A stretch of 64,000 bases of DNA, taken from NCBI RefSeq assembly GCF_009805705.1, contig NZ_VSMB01000019.1, positions 1 through 64,000 on the forward strand. The letters are read 5' to 3'. A model generated the notes under the pieces. The model was not told the origin of the DNA, ran no database searches, and saw only the letters and a program-made list of their open reading frames with translations. This stretch comes from Ruania rhizosphaerae. Lineage in GTDB: Bacteria > Actinomycetota > Actinomycetes > Actinomycetales > Beutenbergiaceae. Positions 35,474-45,063 of this stretch are shown here, in pieces (within the stretch, counting starts at the first letter, position 1; each line of letters opens with the position of its first letter). Position numbers and translations under genes: made by a program.

Positions 35474-35986
35474 TCAGGGCCGTCGTGGATGTAGCAGCAG
35501 GTGCGTGCGTACCAGTGTGATCACCACGGCGACCTGTGCCACCAGCACCCCGCCGACGACCGCACCGATCACGCCCTCGACTGCCATCACCGCCCAGGCG
35601 GTCACGCCCAGCACCGCGACGCCGAGCGTCACGCGCAGCAGCAGGGCCAGACGGCGGCCGGTCACCTCCACCTGCTCGCCCGGGATGCCATCGGCGACCG
35701 CCCGGGCGCTCTGCGTACTTCCCGGCGTTCCGACAGCGCGCACGATGTGCAGCCATCCGGCACCTGCGAATGCGGCCGCGGCGAGCGCCAGCACCTGTCC
35801 CGCCCCCAGCATCGTCAGGCCGGCCACCACCCGCAGGTCGCCGACGTTCCCGCCGGCCATGCTCAGGGCCCCCGCGCCGATGAGCATCAGCACCACCACC
35901 ATCGTGCACATCGCGACCAAGGTGCGTGTGTGAGCGCGCAGGGCGCGCGCGATCACCACATCGGGCGGGAGAGTTCCGGAGGGCAC
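35474..35986 (-). CDS. Small multi-pass membrane protein
   Basis: 170 residues from a GTG with TAGGCT 6 nt upstream. Four hydrophobic helices are visible: about residues 23-44, 53-76, 108-130 and 133-152. A short cytoplasmic N-terminus and a loop rich in Ala and Gly join them. No family recognised. It converges with the reductase gene and lies just downstream of mutY on the same strand. Confidence 0.6.
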   Translation of the reverse strand: MPSGTLPPDVVIARALRAHTRTLVAMCTMVVVLMLIGAGALSMAGGNVGDLRVVAGLTMLGAGQVLALAAAAFAGAGWLHIVRAVGTPGSTQSARAVADGIPGEQVEVTGRRLALLLRVTLGVAVLGVTAWAVMAVEGVIGAVVGGVLVAQVAVVITLVRTHLLLHPRRP

Positions 35987-35992
35987 AGGCCG

Positions 35993-35998
35993 AGCCTA
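35993..35998 (-). promoter_or_regulatory. -10 box TAGGCT, leaderless start
   Basis: TAGGCT on the minus strand, 6 nt before the GTG at 35986. The same hexamer at the same distance occurs before three other genes. Confidence 0.45.
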
Positions 35999-36017
35999 GT
36001 CTCCCGCGCCGGCCGCC

Positions 36018-36941
36018 TCACTCCTGTGGCAGCCGGTAGCCCGTCACCACCCCGTCCAGGTCGGTCTCGGCGGCGATCAACCGGTCGAGGCACAGCCCTG
36101 CCAGCACACGCTGCAGTTGACCGGCATCGGGCCAGAGATCGCCGACCTCATGGGTCCCCAGTTCCTCCTGCGTGCGCAGCGCCGCGAGCACCCGGCCCCG
36201 CGCCTGACGGTCGGTACCGTGCCAGGCCTGGGTGCGACGGGCGGTAGCGAACTCGTCCGCCGGATACTCAGCAGCCCTCCACCGGCAGTGGGTCGCCACC
36301 GGGCATTGACCGCACTGCGGCGAGCGGGCCGTGCACACGAGTGCACCGAGCTCCATCACCGCCACATTCCAGCGCGCGGATCGCTCCGGCTCCTCGGGCA
36401 GCATCGCGGCCGCCGTCTCGCTCTCCGCACGACGCTGCGAGGGCGGTGGCAGCGCCATCCCCGATACCAGGCGACCCAGCACGCGGCGCACGTTCGTATC
36501 CAGGACGACCGTGCGCCGTCCGTAGGCGAAAGCTGCGACTGCCGCTGCCGTGTAGGCACCGATCCCCGGAAGCGCACGCAGGGCCGCCTCGTCGGCGGGC
36601 ACCACGCCGCCGTGCTCGGCCACGATCGTGCGTGCCGCCTCCCGCAGTCGCAGCGCACGCCGCGGGTAGCCGAGCCGGTCCCACGCCCGCAACACCTCCG
36701 CCGGGCTCGCAGCCGCCAGATCCGCGGGTGTGGGCCAGCGGTGCATCCACGCCCGCCACGCTGGTTCCACCCGTACCACCGGTGTCTGCTGCAGCATGAT
36801 CTCGCTGACCAGTACCGCCCACCCGGTCGCCCCCGGTACGCGCCACGGCAGGTCGCGGGCATGATCGTCATACCAGGTCAGGATCGTCTCGTGCAGGGTC
36901 GAGGTGCAGTCGGCGCACGGGCAGTCGGGGGCAGTGGTCAT
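36018..36941 (-). CDS. mutY: A/G-specific adenine glycosylase
   Basis: 307 residues from the ATG at 36941 (GGAG 5 nt upstream). Helix-hairpin-helix and GPD region: catalytic Glu47 in SEIMLQQTPV, LPGIGAYTAAAVAAFAYG, Asp148 in VLDTNVRRVLGR. The iron-sulfur cluster ligands are present as CTARSPQCGQCPVATHC. It removes adenine mispaired with 8-oxoguanine. The C-terminal NUDIX-like domain is short or missing, as usual in Actinobacteria. The N-terminus carries an unusual CPCADC motif (Cys7, Cys9, Cys12). Confidence 0.93.
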   Translation of the reverse strand: MTTAPDCPCADCTSTLHETILTWYDDHARDLPWRVPGATGWAVLVSEIMLQQTPVVRVEPAWRAWMHRWPTPADLAAASPAEVLRAWDRLGYPRRALRLREAARTIVAEHGGVVPADEAALRALPGIGAYTAAAVAAFAYGRRTVVLDTNVRRVLGRLVSGMALPPPSQRRAESETAAAMLPEEPERSARWNVAVMELGALVCTARSPQCGQCPVATHCRWRAAEYPADEFATARRTQAWHGTDRQARGRVLAALRTQEELGTHEVGDLWPDAGQLQRVLAGLCLDRLIAAETDLDGVVTGYRLPQE

Positions 36942-36990
36942 CGCTGCTCCAGCGTAGGCGTGCGCGGAATCCACCTTCGCCGCGCCGCGA

Positions 36991-37737
36991 TCAGCGTCGT
37001 CCCCGGTTGCCCCGCTGGTTCGGGCCGCGTCGGGTGGATCGGCGTCCGGCTGAGGAACTGCGACCACCGGAGCCGCGCCCTCCTGGGGAACTGCGCGCGC
37101 CTTGCTGTGGCCGAACCGGCTTCGTCGACGGTGGAGTTGGCCGGCCCCGGGACGAGTTCACGGTCCGGCCCCGCACCACGCCGATCAGATCCTCCACCTC
37201 GTCGGTGGTGCGATCGGTCGGCCAGCACAGCGCCACCGGCGCTGTCGGCCCGCCGTCGAGGAACCGGTAGGTCAGGTCGCGCCTGTGGTGCAAGCGCGCC
37301 AAGGACTGGGGGACGATCAACAGTCCGGTACCGGCAGCGACAAGGGTGATCGCCTCGGCGGTGGTCGGCGGACGATACTCGACCAGCTGGCCCGGGGGGC
37401 TGCCAAGCACGTCATCGCCTGGGTGCAGCATGGCCTCGTCTGCCAGGTCCTCCGAGGTGACCGGCTCATCCCGTTCGAGGGCCGCGATCACGTGATCGAT
37501 CGGCGTCACCACGACGCAGGCCTCCTCGTAGAGGACGATCGCGCTCAACACCTCCCGGTCCACCGGGGGCCGCAGCAGCGCGGCCGCGACGTCACCCTCG
37601 CGCACCGCGCTTTCGGCGTCCCCGACGGCGAGAGGCACCAGTTCGAGCTCCGTGCGATGACGCTCCCGCCAGATCCCCGCCCACTTCGCGGGGGTCACCC
37701 CGGGGACGTAGCCGAGTCTGAACGATGGCGTGGTCAC
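36991..37737 (-). CDS. LysR-type substrate-binding domain protein without DNA-binding domain
   Basis: 248 residues. It corresponds to the effector domain of LysR regulators (LGYVPGVTPAKWAGIW at the start, VAAALLRPPVD, LVAAGTGLLIVPQSLARL), but there is no helix-turn-helix before it. The last 60 residues are a basic low-complexity tail. GTG start with TAGGCT 6 nt upstream. Divergent from a DUF5997 gene with both -10 boxes within 30 bp; the same pairing is common in Actinobacteria, so the two products may act together. Function unknown. Confidence 0.75.
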   Translation of the reverse strand: MTTPSFRLGYVPGVTPAKWAGIWRERHRTELELVPLAVGDAESAVREGDVAAALLRPPVDREVLSAIVLYEEACVVVTPIDHVIAALERDEPVTSEDLADEAMLHPGDDVLGSPPGQLVEYRPPTTAEAITLVAAGTGLLIVPQSLARLHHRRDLTYRFLDGGPTAPVALCWPTDRTTDEVEDLIGVVRGRTVNSSRGRPTPPSTKPVRPQQGARSSPGGRGSGGRSSSAGRRSTRRGPNQRGNRGRR

Positions 37738-37743
37738 GCGCCC

Positions 37744-37764
37744 AGCCTAGCGAGCGGGCATACT
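37744..37764. promoter_or_regulatory. Divergent leaderless promoter pair
   Basis: Minus strand TAGGCT (37749-37744) is 6 nt before the GTG at 37737; plus strand CATACT (37759-37764) is 6 nt before the ATG at 37771. Confidence 0.45.
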
Positions 37765-37770
37765 GCTCCC

Positions 37771-38184
37771 ATGGGAGCCGACCAGCAACGAATGAAGGCG
37801 ATCACAGCCGCGAAGAAGCTCGGCATCTACCTTCCGGCTGCGCCGCAGGAGTTCCAGGCGGCCCAGCTCAGCCGGCAGGAGGTGGAGGAGCTGGAACGAC
37901 ACCCACCGGACTGGCTGACCGATCTGCGTCGCAACGGCCCGCACCCGCGGCCGGTGGTGGCCGGCCGATTGGGTATCTCGATCTCCGGTCTGACCCGGGC
38001 CGGTATCGAGGGAGCGCTCACGACCGCCGAGATCAATGAACTGCGAGACGACCCGCCGGACTGGCTGATCGCCGAGCGGGTGGTCCAGGAGGACACGCGG
38101 CAGCAGGATCAGCGCCGGCGGGAAAATGAGGCCGAACGGCGGGCACGGGCTGCGTCCGGTCAACGCCCGCGCCCGCACTCCTGA
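37771..38184 (+). CDS. DUF5997 family protein
   Basis: 137 residues. Two similar halves with ELERHPPDWLTDLRRNGPHP and ELRDDPPDWLIAERV suggest an internal duplication of about 45 residues; the end is a basic helix. Matches the actinobacterial DUF5997 family as I recall it. Soluble, no catalytic motif. Conserved neighbour of LysR-effector-domain proteins. Confidence 0.75.
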   Translation: MGADQQRMKAITAAKKLGIYLPAAPQEFQAAQLSRQEVEELERHPPDWLTDLRRNGPHPRPVVAGRLGISISGLTRAGIEGALTTAEINELRDDPPDWLIAERVVQEDTRQQDQRRRENEAERRARAASGQRPRPHS

Positions 38185-38253
38185 CGCTCACCACGAGACG
38201 GCGTGTGTGGTGCCTCCTCGACGTGGCTCCACGTGTGCCCCGGGGGCGCGGGA

Positions 38254-38259
38254 TACCGT
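38254..38259 (+). promoter_or_regulatory. -10 box, leaderless start
   Basis: TACCGT lies 7 nt before the GTG at 38267. Confidence 0.4.
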
Positions 38260-38266
38260 CTGTACC

Positions 38267-39163
38267 GTGCCGAACCGAACCCCTCGTGATGCCGGGCACC
38301 GCACGCGTTCAGGCCGCGGCGGTGCCGACGGTGCCGTGACCCGGGGGACCGGAGCGCGACGTCGGACGGAGCCCACCTCCGGTCAGAAGGCGGGCTCCGC
38401 CGTCAAGGGATCGGCTGGTGCCAGCCGCACACGAAACTCGACGCGTGGGTCGGGCACGCCGAAAGGTGCGGCCCCCCGCACAGGGCGAACCTCGCAGGCT
38501 GCCTCACGTGGCCGTGCGAACGCGACCTCCCGCCCGAGCAAGGCCTCCTACCGCCGTCGGCGCCTCGTGGTCGGTCTTCTCGCGCTGGTGCTCGTGGCGG
38601 GTGCGGCCTTCGCCGGCAGCCTCGGCGTCCGGACCCTGCTGGAGCGATTCGGATCAGGCGAAGGACCCGCCGCGACCGAGCCTGCCACCGATGGGGCCAC
38701 CACGCCGGCTCCCGAGACTACGCCGGCTCCCGAGTCATCACCGGATGAGGAGGCCCTCGCCAATCCGGTGGGATGTCTGCCGCAGGCGATCGACGTCGTC
38801 ACGACGCTCGACTCGACCCAGGTGAGTGCAGGCTCTGAGGTGCCCGCAGCGGTCACGGTCACCAACCGCGGGCAGGTGCCATGCTTACTGGACGTCGGCC
38901 ATGCCGCCTTGCAGATGACCGTCACCTCCGGTGAGGATCAGGTGTGGACGAGCGTTGAGTGCCCGGCGGGATCGTCGGAGATTCCGATTCTGCTGGACAT
39001 CGGTGCCGAGGAGCAGCGCACCCTCACCTGGAGTGGGCGCCGGAGCGCCGAAGGGTGCCCAGGTGACACCACCGTGGCCGAGGCGGGCACGTATGTGATC
39101 GAGGTGGCCCTCATCGTCGGAGAGAGCCGCGTCGCGACGGAACAGGCCCTCACGCTGAGCTGA
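38267..39163 (+). CDS. Single-pass membrane protein with extracellular Ig-like domain
   Basis: 298 residues from the GTG at 38267. The first 100 residues are basic and disordered (Arg, Gly, Ser, Thr), then one membrane helix (about 105-125), a Pro/Thr linker with repeated TPAPET, and a beta-rich extracellular domain of about 130 residues with three or more cysteines (GCLPQA, VPCLLDV, VECPAG, EGCPGD) that could form two disulfides. Resembles DUF4232- or BsuPI-type domains, but I cannot assign it firmly. Converges with disA. Confidence 0.65.
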   Translation: MPNRTPRDAGHRTRSGRGGADGAVTRGTGARRRTEPTSGQKAGSAVKGSAGASRTRNSTRGSGTPKGAAPRTGRTSQAASRGRANATSRPSKASYRRRRLVVGLLALVLVAGAAFAGSLGVRTLLERFGSGEGPAATEPATDGATTPAPETTPAPESSPDEEALANPVGCLPQAIDVVTTLDSTQVSAGSEVPAAVTVTNRGQVPCLLDVGHAALQMTVTSGEDQVWTSVECPAGSSEIPILLDIGAEEQRTLTWSGRRSAEGCPGDTTVAEAGTYVIEVALIVGESRVATEQALTLS

Positions 39164-39205
39164 CCGGTGCGTCGCGCGGCCCCGCGGGACTCCGCGAGGG
39201 AAGCC

Positions 39206-40321
39206 TCAGGCGAAACGCTCCAGCAACGAGGATTCCGCCTGCCGGGAGAGCCCCTCGCGCACCGTCCGGGCACGCTGGCCACCGACGCTGTGGACCACCT
39301 CGAGATCGTCGGTGGTGGCGGCGAGCATCTTCTGCAGCGACCCGAAGTGCTCCACCAGATCGTTCACCACACTCATCGGCAGCCGCGGGATCCGCGTCAG
39401 CATGCGGTATCCACGCGGGGAGAGGGCCGAATCCAGCGAGTCGCCTTGCCGGCCCCCCACACCGAGAATGCGGGCCAGCTGGGTCAGGTCGATCAGCTGA
39501 GTCGAGTCGAGGCCACCCAGCGCGTCGAGCACATCGTCCAGGGACCGGACGCTGCGCGGGTCGAGATAGTCCCGCACCACGAGCTCCAGGTCCGGTCCCA
39601 CGCCGCCGATGAGCTCGTCGAACTGCAGTGACAGGAGCCGGCCGTTCGTCCCGAGCTCGACCACGTAGTCGGAGATCTCCGCCGAGATCCGTCGCACCAT
39701 CTCCAGCCGCTGCACCACCGCGGCCACATCCCGCACCGTGACGAGATCCTCGATCTCCAGGGCGGAGAGGGTGCCCGTGACCTCATCCAACCGGGACTTG
39801 TAGCGCTCCAGGGTCGCGAGGGCCTGATTCGCGCGCGAGAGGATCGTGTCGGAGTCTTCCAGCACGTACCGCTGGCCGCCGACGTACAGAGCCACGATGC
39901 GCATCGACTGGCTCACCGAGATCACCGGGAACCCGGTCTGCTTCGCCGTCCGCTCGGCGGTGCGGTGGCGCGTGCCGGACTCGGTCGTCTCGATCGAGGC
40001 GTCCGGAAGCATCTGCACGGCAGCCCGCAGGATCCGGCCGGCACGGTTGTCGACCACGATCGCCCCGTCCATCTTGGCCAGCTCACGCAACCGGGTGGAG
40101 GAGAACGGAACGTCGAGCTCGAAGCCGCCCGAGCAGATGTGAGCGACCGTCTCGTCGTAACCGAGCACGATCAGCGCGCCGGTGCGGCCACGCAGGATCC
40201 GTTCCAGCCCGTCCCGCAGCTCGGTACCGGGAGCAACGGCGCGCAAGGTCTCGCGCAGGAGTGGTGGGAGAGTGGAAGCAGGCACCCGGGAACCTTTCTG
40301 CAGGGCGGTGGTCGTGGTCAC
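39206..40321 (-). CDS. disA: DNA integrity scanning diadenylate cyclase
   Basis: 371 residues from a GTG that overlaps the radA stop (GTGA). The N-terminal DAC domain carries the MDGAIVVDN and GTRHRTAER motifs that bind ATP and catalyse c-di-AMP formation; a helical linker and a C-terminal helix-hairpin-helix ([19 protein letters not shown]) bind branched DNA. Makes c-di-AMP from two ATP and links DNA damage to second-messenger levels. Coupling with radA is conserved in many Gram-positives; radA regulates DisA activity in mycobacteria. Confidence 0.95.
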   Translation of the reverse strand: MTTTTALQKGSRVPASTLPPLLRETLRAVAPGTELRDGLERILRGRTGALIVLGYDETVAHICSGGFELDVPFSSTRLRELAKMDGAIVVDNRAGRILRAAVQMLPDASIETTESGTRHRTAERTAKQTGFPVISVSQSMRIVALYVGGQRYVLEDSDTILSRANQALATLERYKSRLDEVTGTLSALEIEDLVTVRDVAAVVQRLEMVRRISAEISDYVVELGTNGRLLSLQFDELIGGVGPDLELVVRDYLDPRSVRSLDDVLDALGGLDSTQLIDLTQLARILGVGGRQGDSLDSALSPRGYRMLTRIPRLPMSVVNDLVEHFGSLQKMLAATTDDLEVVHSVGGQRARTVREGLSRQAESSLLERFA

Positions 40322-41802
40322 GATTCGACCGGTCTGATCGAGGTGAGCCGACCTCGCTCGCGCTCCATCGTAGTCGGCGACCCCGCGGACTCTCGGGCCC
40401 GAGGTTGCAACTGCGTCAGCGTGAAGAAGGCATTGTGGATTGTCGCGACCTCCAGCAGCTCCACATCGCCGGACTGCTGCCCGAGCGAGCTGCCGGTGCC
40501 GAGGGGGACCATCACCCGGCGGTACCCCAGGCGCCTGGCCTCCGCCAGCCGCTGCGTCATCATTCCCACCCGGCGGATGTCCCCGGACAGCGACACCTCG
40601 CCGATGGCGGCCACGTCGAGCGGCACCAGCAGGTCCTGGGAGGCAGAGGCGATCGCCAGGCACACCGCCAGATCCGTCGCCGGATCACTGGAGCGCATCC
40701 CGCCCACCGTCGCGGCGAAGACGTCCTTGTCATTCAGGCGCACGCCTCCCAGGCGTTCCGTGATCGCGACCAGCATCGAGACCCGGGAGGTATCGAGACC
40801 GCTCACCCCACGCCGCGGGTTCGGGGTGGTGCTGGGCGAGACGAGCGCCTGCATCTCGGCGATCATCGGCCGGCGGCCCTCGACCGTCACCGTCAGGCAC
40901 GTCCCGGGAACCGGTGAGGCACGCAGGCTGCGGAACAGACTGCTCGGATCCGGCACCTCCACGACCCCTGTGTCGGTCTGCTCGAAGCAGGCGACCTCGT
41001 CTGCCGGTCCGAAGCGGTTCTTGATGGTGCGCAGCATCCGCAGTGGCGTCTGCTTCTCGCCCTCCATCGCCAGCGTGGTGTCGGCGATGTGCTCCAGGGC
41101 TCGCGGGCCGGCGAGCGTGGACTCCTTCGTGACCTGACCGACCAGGAACATCGGCAGGTTCCGCGACTTCGCGAGCCGGGTCAGGGTGGAGGCGACCTCC
41201 ATCACCTGAGCCACACCACCGGCGCGGCCCTCGACCTCGGCCGAGGCGATCGCCTGCACCGAGTCGACGATCAGCAGAGCCGGTTCACCCTCGACGGCCT
41301 CGAGGTGCCCGAGTGCCTCCCCGAGCTCGTTACTGTCCGCGAGGAGCAGATGCTCACTGGTGGCCTCGATCCTGCGGGCGCGTGCGGCGAGCTGGTGGAC
41401 CGACTCCTCACCGGAGACGTACAGCACCGGCCGCCCGGTCGACTCGGCGACCGCATCGGCAGCCGAGAGCAGCAGCGTGGACTTCCCTGCCCCCGGCTCC
41501 CCGGCGAGCAGCACGACCTGCCCGGGCACCAGGCCCCCGCCGAGGACCCGGTCCAGCTCCCGCAATCCGGTCGAGGTGCGCGCCTGCCGCGAATCGACCT
41601 CGATCTCGCGCACGCGACGCGCAGGACGAGCCGGAGCTCGAGTGGTGCGCGTCGACTTCAGACCGGCATTTGCGGGCGCTGCCGCCTGCTCCTCGATCGT
41701 GGCGTAGGCCCCGCACTGCTGGCAACGTCCATACCACTTCGCATACTCGGCACCGCAGCCGGCGCATGCGAACGTCGTCCGTGCTCTCATCGATCCTGCC
41801 AT
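40318..41802 (-). CDS. radA: DNA repair protein RadA
   Basis: 494 residues (a start at 41790 is also possible). N-terminal zinc finger [18 protein letters not shown], RecA-like ATPase with GEPGAGKS, the RadA-specific KNRFGP motif, and a C-terminal Lon-protease-like domain of the inactive type. Promotes branch migration in recombination intermediates. Overlaps disA by 4 bp, so the two are translated together. It is the first gene of the operon. Confidence 0.95.
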   Translation of the reverse strand: MAGSMRARTTFACAGCGAEYAKWYGRCQQCGAYATIEEQAAAPANAGLKSTRTTRAPARPARRVREIEVDSRQARTSTGLRELDRVLGGGLVPGQVVLLAGEPGAGKSTLLLSAADAVAESTGRPVLYVSGEESVHQLAARARRIEATSEHLLLADSNELGEALGHLEAVEGEPALLIVDSVQAIASAEVEGRAGGVAQVMEVASTLTRLAKSRNLPMFLVGQVTKESTLAGPRALEHIADTTLAMEGEKQTPLRMLRTIKNRFGPADEVACFEQTDTGVVEVPDPSSLFRSLRASPVPGTCLTVTVEGRRPMIAEMQALVSPSTTPNPRRGVSGLDTSRVSMLVAITERLGGVRLNDKDVFAATVGGMRSSDPATDLAVCLAIASASQDLLVPLDVAAIGEVSLSGDIRRVGMMTQRLAEARRLGYRRVMVPLGTGSSLGQQSGDVELLEVATIHNAFFTLTQLQPRARESAGSPTTMERERGRLTSIRPVES

Positions 41803-42032
41803 CGTCGGCCCTGCCCCGTCGTCGCCATAGCGCCACGGTAGCCGCCTGCGCTGACATCCGGCCTCGGGGTGGGCCCGTCACCTGTGGACGGCGCCCGCAG
41901 GCGTGTTCGGAAACCAGACGTCAGCCGCGCGAGGGCCGGACGGCGCGTACAGTGCGGGGCAGTAGAGCACAGGACCGGGTTGGGCAGGCAGGTCCATCGA
42001 TGCGGGCCGACGGCGGGAGATGAGCAGGCGAG

Positions 42033-42686
42033 ATGAGGAGCCAGACGGGTGCAGGCGAGGGGGCTGACACCGGCGGACCCGGCGCCGACGGACTCGGCCC
42101 AGGTGAGGCGAAGGGCCGCCGCCCACGATGGCTGCTGCCCACCCTGATCGCCCTCGTCGTGGGCCTGCTCGTCGTGCTGGCGGTCCTGCTGGTTCCACTG
42201 CTGGATGGTGATGACGAGCCTGACGCGAGCCCGTCGCCCACGGCCTCCGAGCCCGCCACAACGGCAGCCCCGGACCCGATCGAGCGGGAGACCGCCACGC
42301 CCCTGCTCGCCGCTCTGCCGGACACCGTGGAAGCCACCGCCCCGTATGCCGTCACCGCCCAGGACGCCGACCCCGAGCCCCTCGACCCGAACGCCCTGGA
42401 GAGCTGGCACCTGACCTACACCGGCCCGGCCGACGCCGTCACCCTCCGCATCGCGCAATGGGAGGAAGCCGGCGAGGCGGAGGAGACACTCTCGACTCTG
42501 ACCGAGGGCGCAGACCCGGTCGAGACCGGTGAGGTGGAGGTCGATGGTGAGGTCGCAGGGCGCTACGTGGTGTGGGAGACCGACGACGACGCCCGGGTGG
42601 CATGGACCAACGCCACCGTCGTGCTGATCGCCGACGGGCCGGACGTCGAGACCGTCACGACCTTCTACCGCGCCTACCCCCTGTGA
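42033..42686 (+). CDS. Membrane-anchored hypothetical protein
   Basis: 217 residues. A disordered Gly-rich N-terminus, one membrane helix (about residues 33-55), an acidic Ser/Pro/Thr linker, and an extracellular alpha/beta domain of about 125 residues (residues 85-217), which ends with a conserved-looking VETVTTFYRAYPL. No family recognised. The next gene, proC, follows by 46 bp; cotranscription is plausible. Confidence 0.6.
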   Translation: MRSQTGAGEGADTGGPGADGLGPGEAKGRRPRWLLPTLIALVVGLLVVLAVLLVPLLDGDDEPDASPSPTASEPATTAAPDPIERETATPLLAALPDTVEATAPYAVTAQDADPEPLDPNALESWHLTYTGPADAVTLRIAQWEEAGEAEETLSTLTEGADPVETGEVEVDGEVAGRYVVWETDDDARVAWTNATVVLIADGPDVETVTTFYRAYPL

Positions 42687-42732
42687 CGTGAGCACCGACC
42701 GCATGACGAACCACAACCGACTGGAGTCCGCC

Positions 42733-43545
42733 ATGGCAGAACGCATTTCCCTCATCGGCATCGGAGTGATGGGGGAGGCCATCCTCACCTCGATGCTGCC
42801 GACCGTGGATGCTGGCGGCGTGCGCGTGGCGGACGGCCGGCCCGAACACGCGCGTACCCGCGCCGCCGCGCTCGGTGTGCAGGCGGCCGGCAGCAACACC
42901 GAGGCAGTCACCGGGGCTGACGTGGTGATCCTCGCCGTCAAGCCGAAGGATATCGGTGGCATCGCCACCGAGATCGCTCCGGCGCTCGCACCCGGCGCCA
43001 TCGTGGTGAGCGTGGCCGCCGGGATCTCGACGGCGTACCTCGCCTCCCGCCTGCCCGCAGGCACCCCCGTGGTGCGCGTCATGCCCAACACCCCCGCCAC
43101 GATCGGTGCCGGGGTGAGCGTGCTCAGCGCGGGGGAGCACGCCACCGGTGACCACCTCGACCAGGTGGCCACGTTGCTGGCCGGGACCGGCGCCGTCCAC
43201 CGGGTCGAGGAGAGTTATCAGGATGCCGTCACCGCTATCTCCGGATCGGGCCCCGCGTACGTCTTCTACCTCATCGACGCCCTCGCCGAGGCCGGGGTGC
43301 TCGGCGGCCTCAGCCGCGACCTCGCTCGCGACCTCGCCGTGCAGACCGTCGCCGGCGCCGGGGCGATGGCTCAGCAGACCGGTGAGCACCCGGTGGTACT
43401 GCGTGAACGCGTCAGCTCCCCGGCGGGTACGACCGTCGCCGCGATCCGGGAGTTGGACGAGCGGGGAGTCCGGGCCGCGGTGATCGCCGCGGCCGAGACG
43501 GTGCGGCTGCGTTCGATCGAGATGGGGCGCGAGCTCGCGGACTGA
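42733..43545 (+). CDS. proC: Pyrroline-5-carboxylate reductase
   Basis: 270 residues from the ATG at 42733, with GGAG 7 nt upstream. NAD(P)-binding start ISLIGIGVMGEAIL, VVILAVKPKDI, VRVMPNTPATIGAG and the C-terminal signature ISGSGPAYVFYLIDALAEAG. Reduces pyrroline-5-carboxylate to L-proline, the last step of proline synthesis. In mycobacteria proC is followed by a small HTH gene and bS22; both occur here 4-5 kb away, so insertions have separated them. Confidence 0.95.
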   Translation: MAERISLIGIGVMGEAILTSMLPTVDAGGVRVADGRPEHARTRAAALGVQAAGSNTEAVTGADVVILAVKPKDIGGIATEIAPALAPGAIVVSVAAGISTAYLASRLPAGTPVVRVMPNTPATIGAGVSVLSAGEHATGDHLDQVATLLAGTGAVHRVEESYQDAVTAISGSGPAYVFYLIDALAEAGVLGGLSRDLARDLAVQTVAGAGAMAQQTGEHPVVLRERVSSPAGTTVAAIRELDERGVRAAVIAAAETVRLRSIEMGRELAD

Positions 43546-43634
43546 TCTGAAGGAGTGTTGGGCGCCCGAACTCCACCGGCGGCTGGGTGACAGACCACCC
43601 AGTGGTCACCGGTTGACGGTCCCGTCGGTCCCGC

Positions 43635-43640
43635 TACAGT
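43635..43640 (+). promoter_or_regulatory. -10 box, leaderless start
   Basis: TACAGT lies 7 nt before the GTG at 43648. Confidence 0.4.
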
Positions 43641-43647
43641 GCTGCTC

Positions 43648-44364
43648 GTGTCGATCACCCAGCTGCAGAGCCAGTTCACCGACCCACACCGCTTCGGCAA
43701 GTCGCTACGGATCGAGCGCCCCACGATGGCGGCTGCGGGAATAGCCCTGATGTTCGCCGTCATCGGGCTGTTGTGGAACCTGCGTTCCACGTTGCGCACT
43801 CTCGACAACGACTTCTCCGCGATCGGCTCCTCCCGCTTCTGGCGGGTGTTCTGGTCCACGCTCGGCGAGGACCAGGCCACGTCGGTGTGGCTGAACTTCG
43901 TCGTCTACGGCCCGCCGATCCTGCTGGTGCTCGCAGCCGTGCTGTTCGCCTACGCGATGATCTCCCAGAATGCTCTCTATCGGCGCCTGCACCAGGCCTA
44001 TCTCGAACGCGGGTACCTGGCCCTCGCCCAGCCGACGGGCCTGCGCGTGAGCATCGACAGGAAGTCCGCCGGGCTGGATGTCGACCTGCTCACCCACCCA
44101 TCGATGTCGGAGCAGCAGAACGCGGAACTACTCGCCCACGTACGCCAGCAGGTCGCCGCTGCCGGGCCGCAGGTGGCGCAGTGGGAGACGGCCCTGACCA
44201 AGGGCAAGGTCGCAGGCCGGCCCCTGCCACTGGCGCAGATCCTGCCCGGACTGCCCGAAGGACCCCTGCTCAGCGCCTCCAAGCGTGACCGTCAGGCCGT
44301 CGTGGTCATCGCCCCCAAGCCAGGGGAGAAGGCGACCGCTGTGCGCTCCTACGACGTCAAGTAG
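43648..44364 (+). CDS. Two-helix membrane protein, hypothetical
   Basis: 238 residues from the GTG at 43648. Two membrane helices (about residues 26-49 and 87-108) with a short extracytoplasmic loop between them; a cytoplasmic C-terminal domain of 125 residues contains SMSEQQNAELLAHVRQQV and ends in PGEKATAVRSYDVK. No family recognised. Its stop lies 4 bp from that of the oppositely oriented trkA gene. Confidence 0.6.
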   Translation: MSITQLQSQFTDPHRFGKSLRIERPTMAAAGIALMFAVIGLLWNLRSTLRTLDNDFSAIGSSRFWRVFWSTLGEDQATSVWLNFVVYGPPILLVLAAVLFAYAMISQNALYRRLHQAYLERGYLALAQPTGLRVSIDRKSAGLDVDLLTHPSMSEQQNAELLAHVRQQVAAAGPQVAQWETALTKGKVAGRPLPLAQILPGLPEGPLLSASKRDRQAVVVIAPKPGEKATAVRSYDVK

Positions 44365-44367
44365 AGC

Positions 44368-45063
44368 TCACGGCCGGGCAGCGAACTTCTCCAGCAGCGC
44401 CGTGTCACCGGAGAGGATGAGCGTGTCGCCGGCGTCGATCCGGGTTTCGGCGGTGGCGTACTCGAACGGCTGACCCGGCTGCTTCACACCGATCACGGTC
44501 ACCCCGTACTTGCTCTTGATCTCCGTCTCGCCGACCGTGAACCCATGCGTCTCCTTCGGCGGGCGCATCTTCACGATCGTGAAACCGTCCTCGAGCTCGA
44601 TGAAGTCGAGCATGCGGCCCGAGACCAGGTGTGCCACCCGCGCCCCCGCGTCATGCTCGGGGTAGACGACGTGGTGGGCGCCGATGCGTTGGAGGATGCG
44701 CCCGTGCTCGGCAGAGATCGCCTTCGCCCAGATCAGCGGGGTGCCGAGGTCCACCAGGTTCCCGGTGATCAGCACGCTCGCCTCCAGTGAGGTTCCCACC
44801 CCGACGACGGCGATCGGGAAGTCCTTGACCCCGAGCTGCTCGAGGGCGACAGGGTTGGAGGCATCGGCCTCGACCAGCGGGATGCGGCCGGTCCAATCGC
44901 GGATCAGGTCAGGATCCCGCTCGACGGCGAGGACGTCGCGTCCCAACTCGTCCAGCGTCGCCGCCAGCGCTCCACCGAACCGGCCCAGCCCGATCACCAG
45001 AACGCTGGCGTCGGCACCTTGGTCGAGATCAGGGGTGCTTCCGCGCGGAAACTTCTTATCCAA
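44368..45063 (-). CDS. trkA: TrkA-type potassium uptake regulatory subunit (RCK)
   Basis: 231 residues, TTG start that overlaps the end of trkH by 8 bp, with GAGAGG upstream. N-terminal Rossmann fold VLVIGLGRFGGALAATLDE binds NAD(H) or ATP, and a C-terminal RCK_C domain (about 150-231) binds ligands such as c-di-AMP. Gates the TrkH channel. c-di-AMP control is plausible, since disA is encoded 4 kb away. Confidence 0.92.
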   Translation of the reverse strand: MDKKFPRGSTPDLDQGADASVLVIGLGRFGGALAATLDELGRDVLAVERDPDLIRDWTGRIPLVEADASNPVALEQLGVKDFPIAVVGVGTSLEASVLITGNLVDLGTPLIWAKAISAEHGRILQRIGAHHVVYPEHDAGARVAHLVSGRMLDFIELEDGFTIVKMRPPKETHGFTVGETEIKSKYGVTVIGVKQPGQPFEYATAETRIDAGDTLILSGDTALLEKFAARP

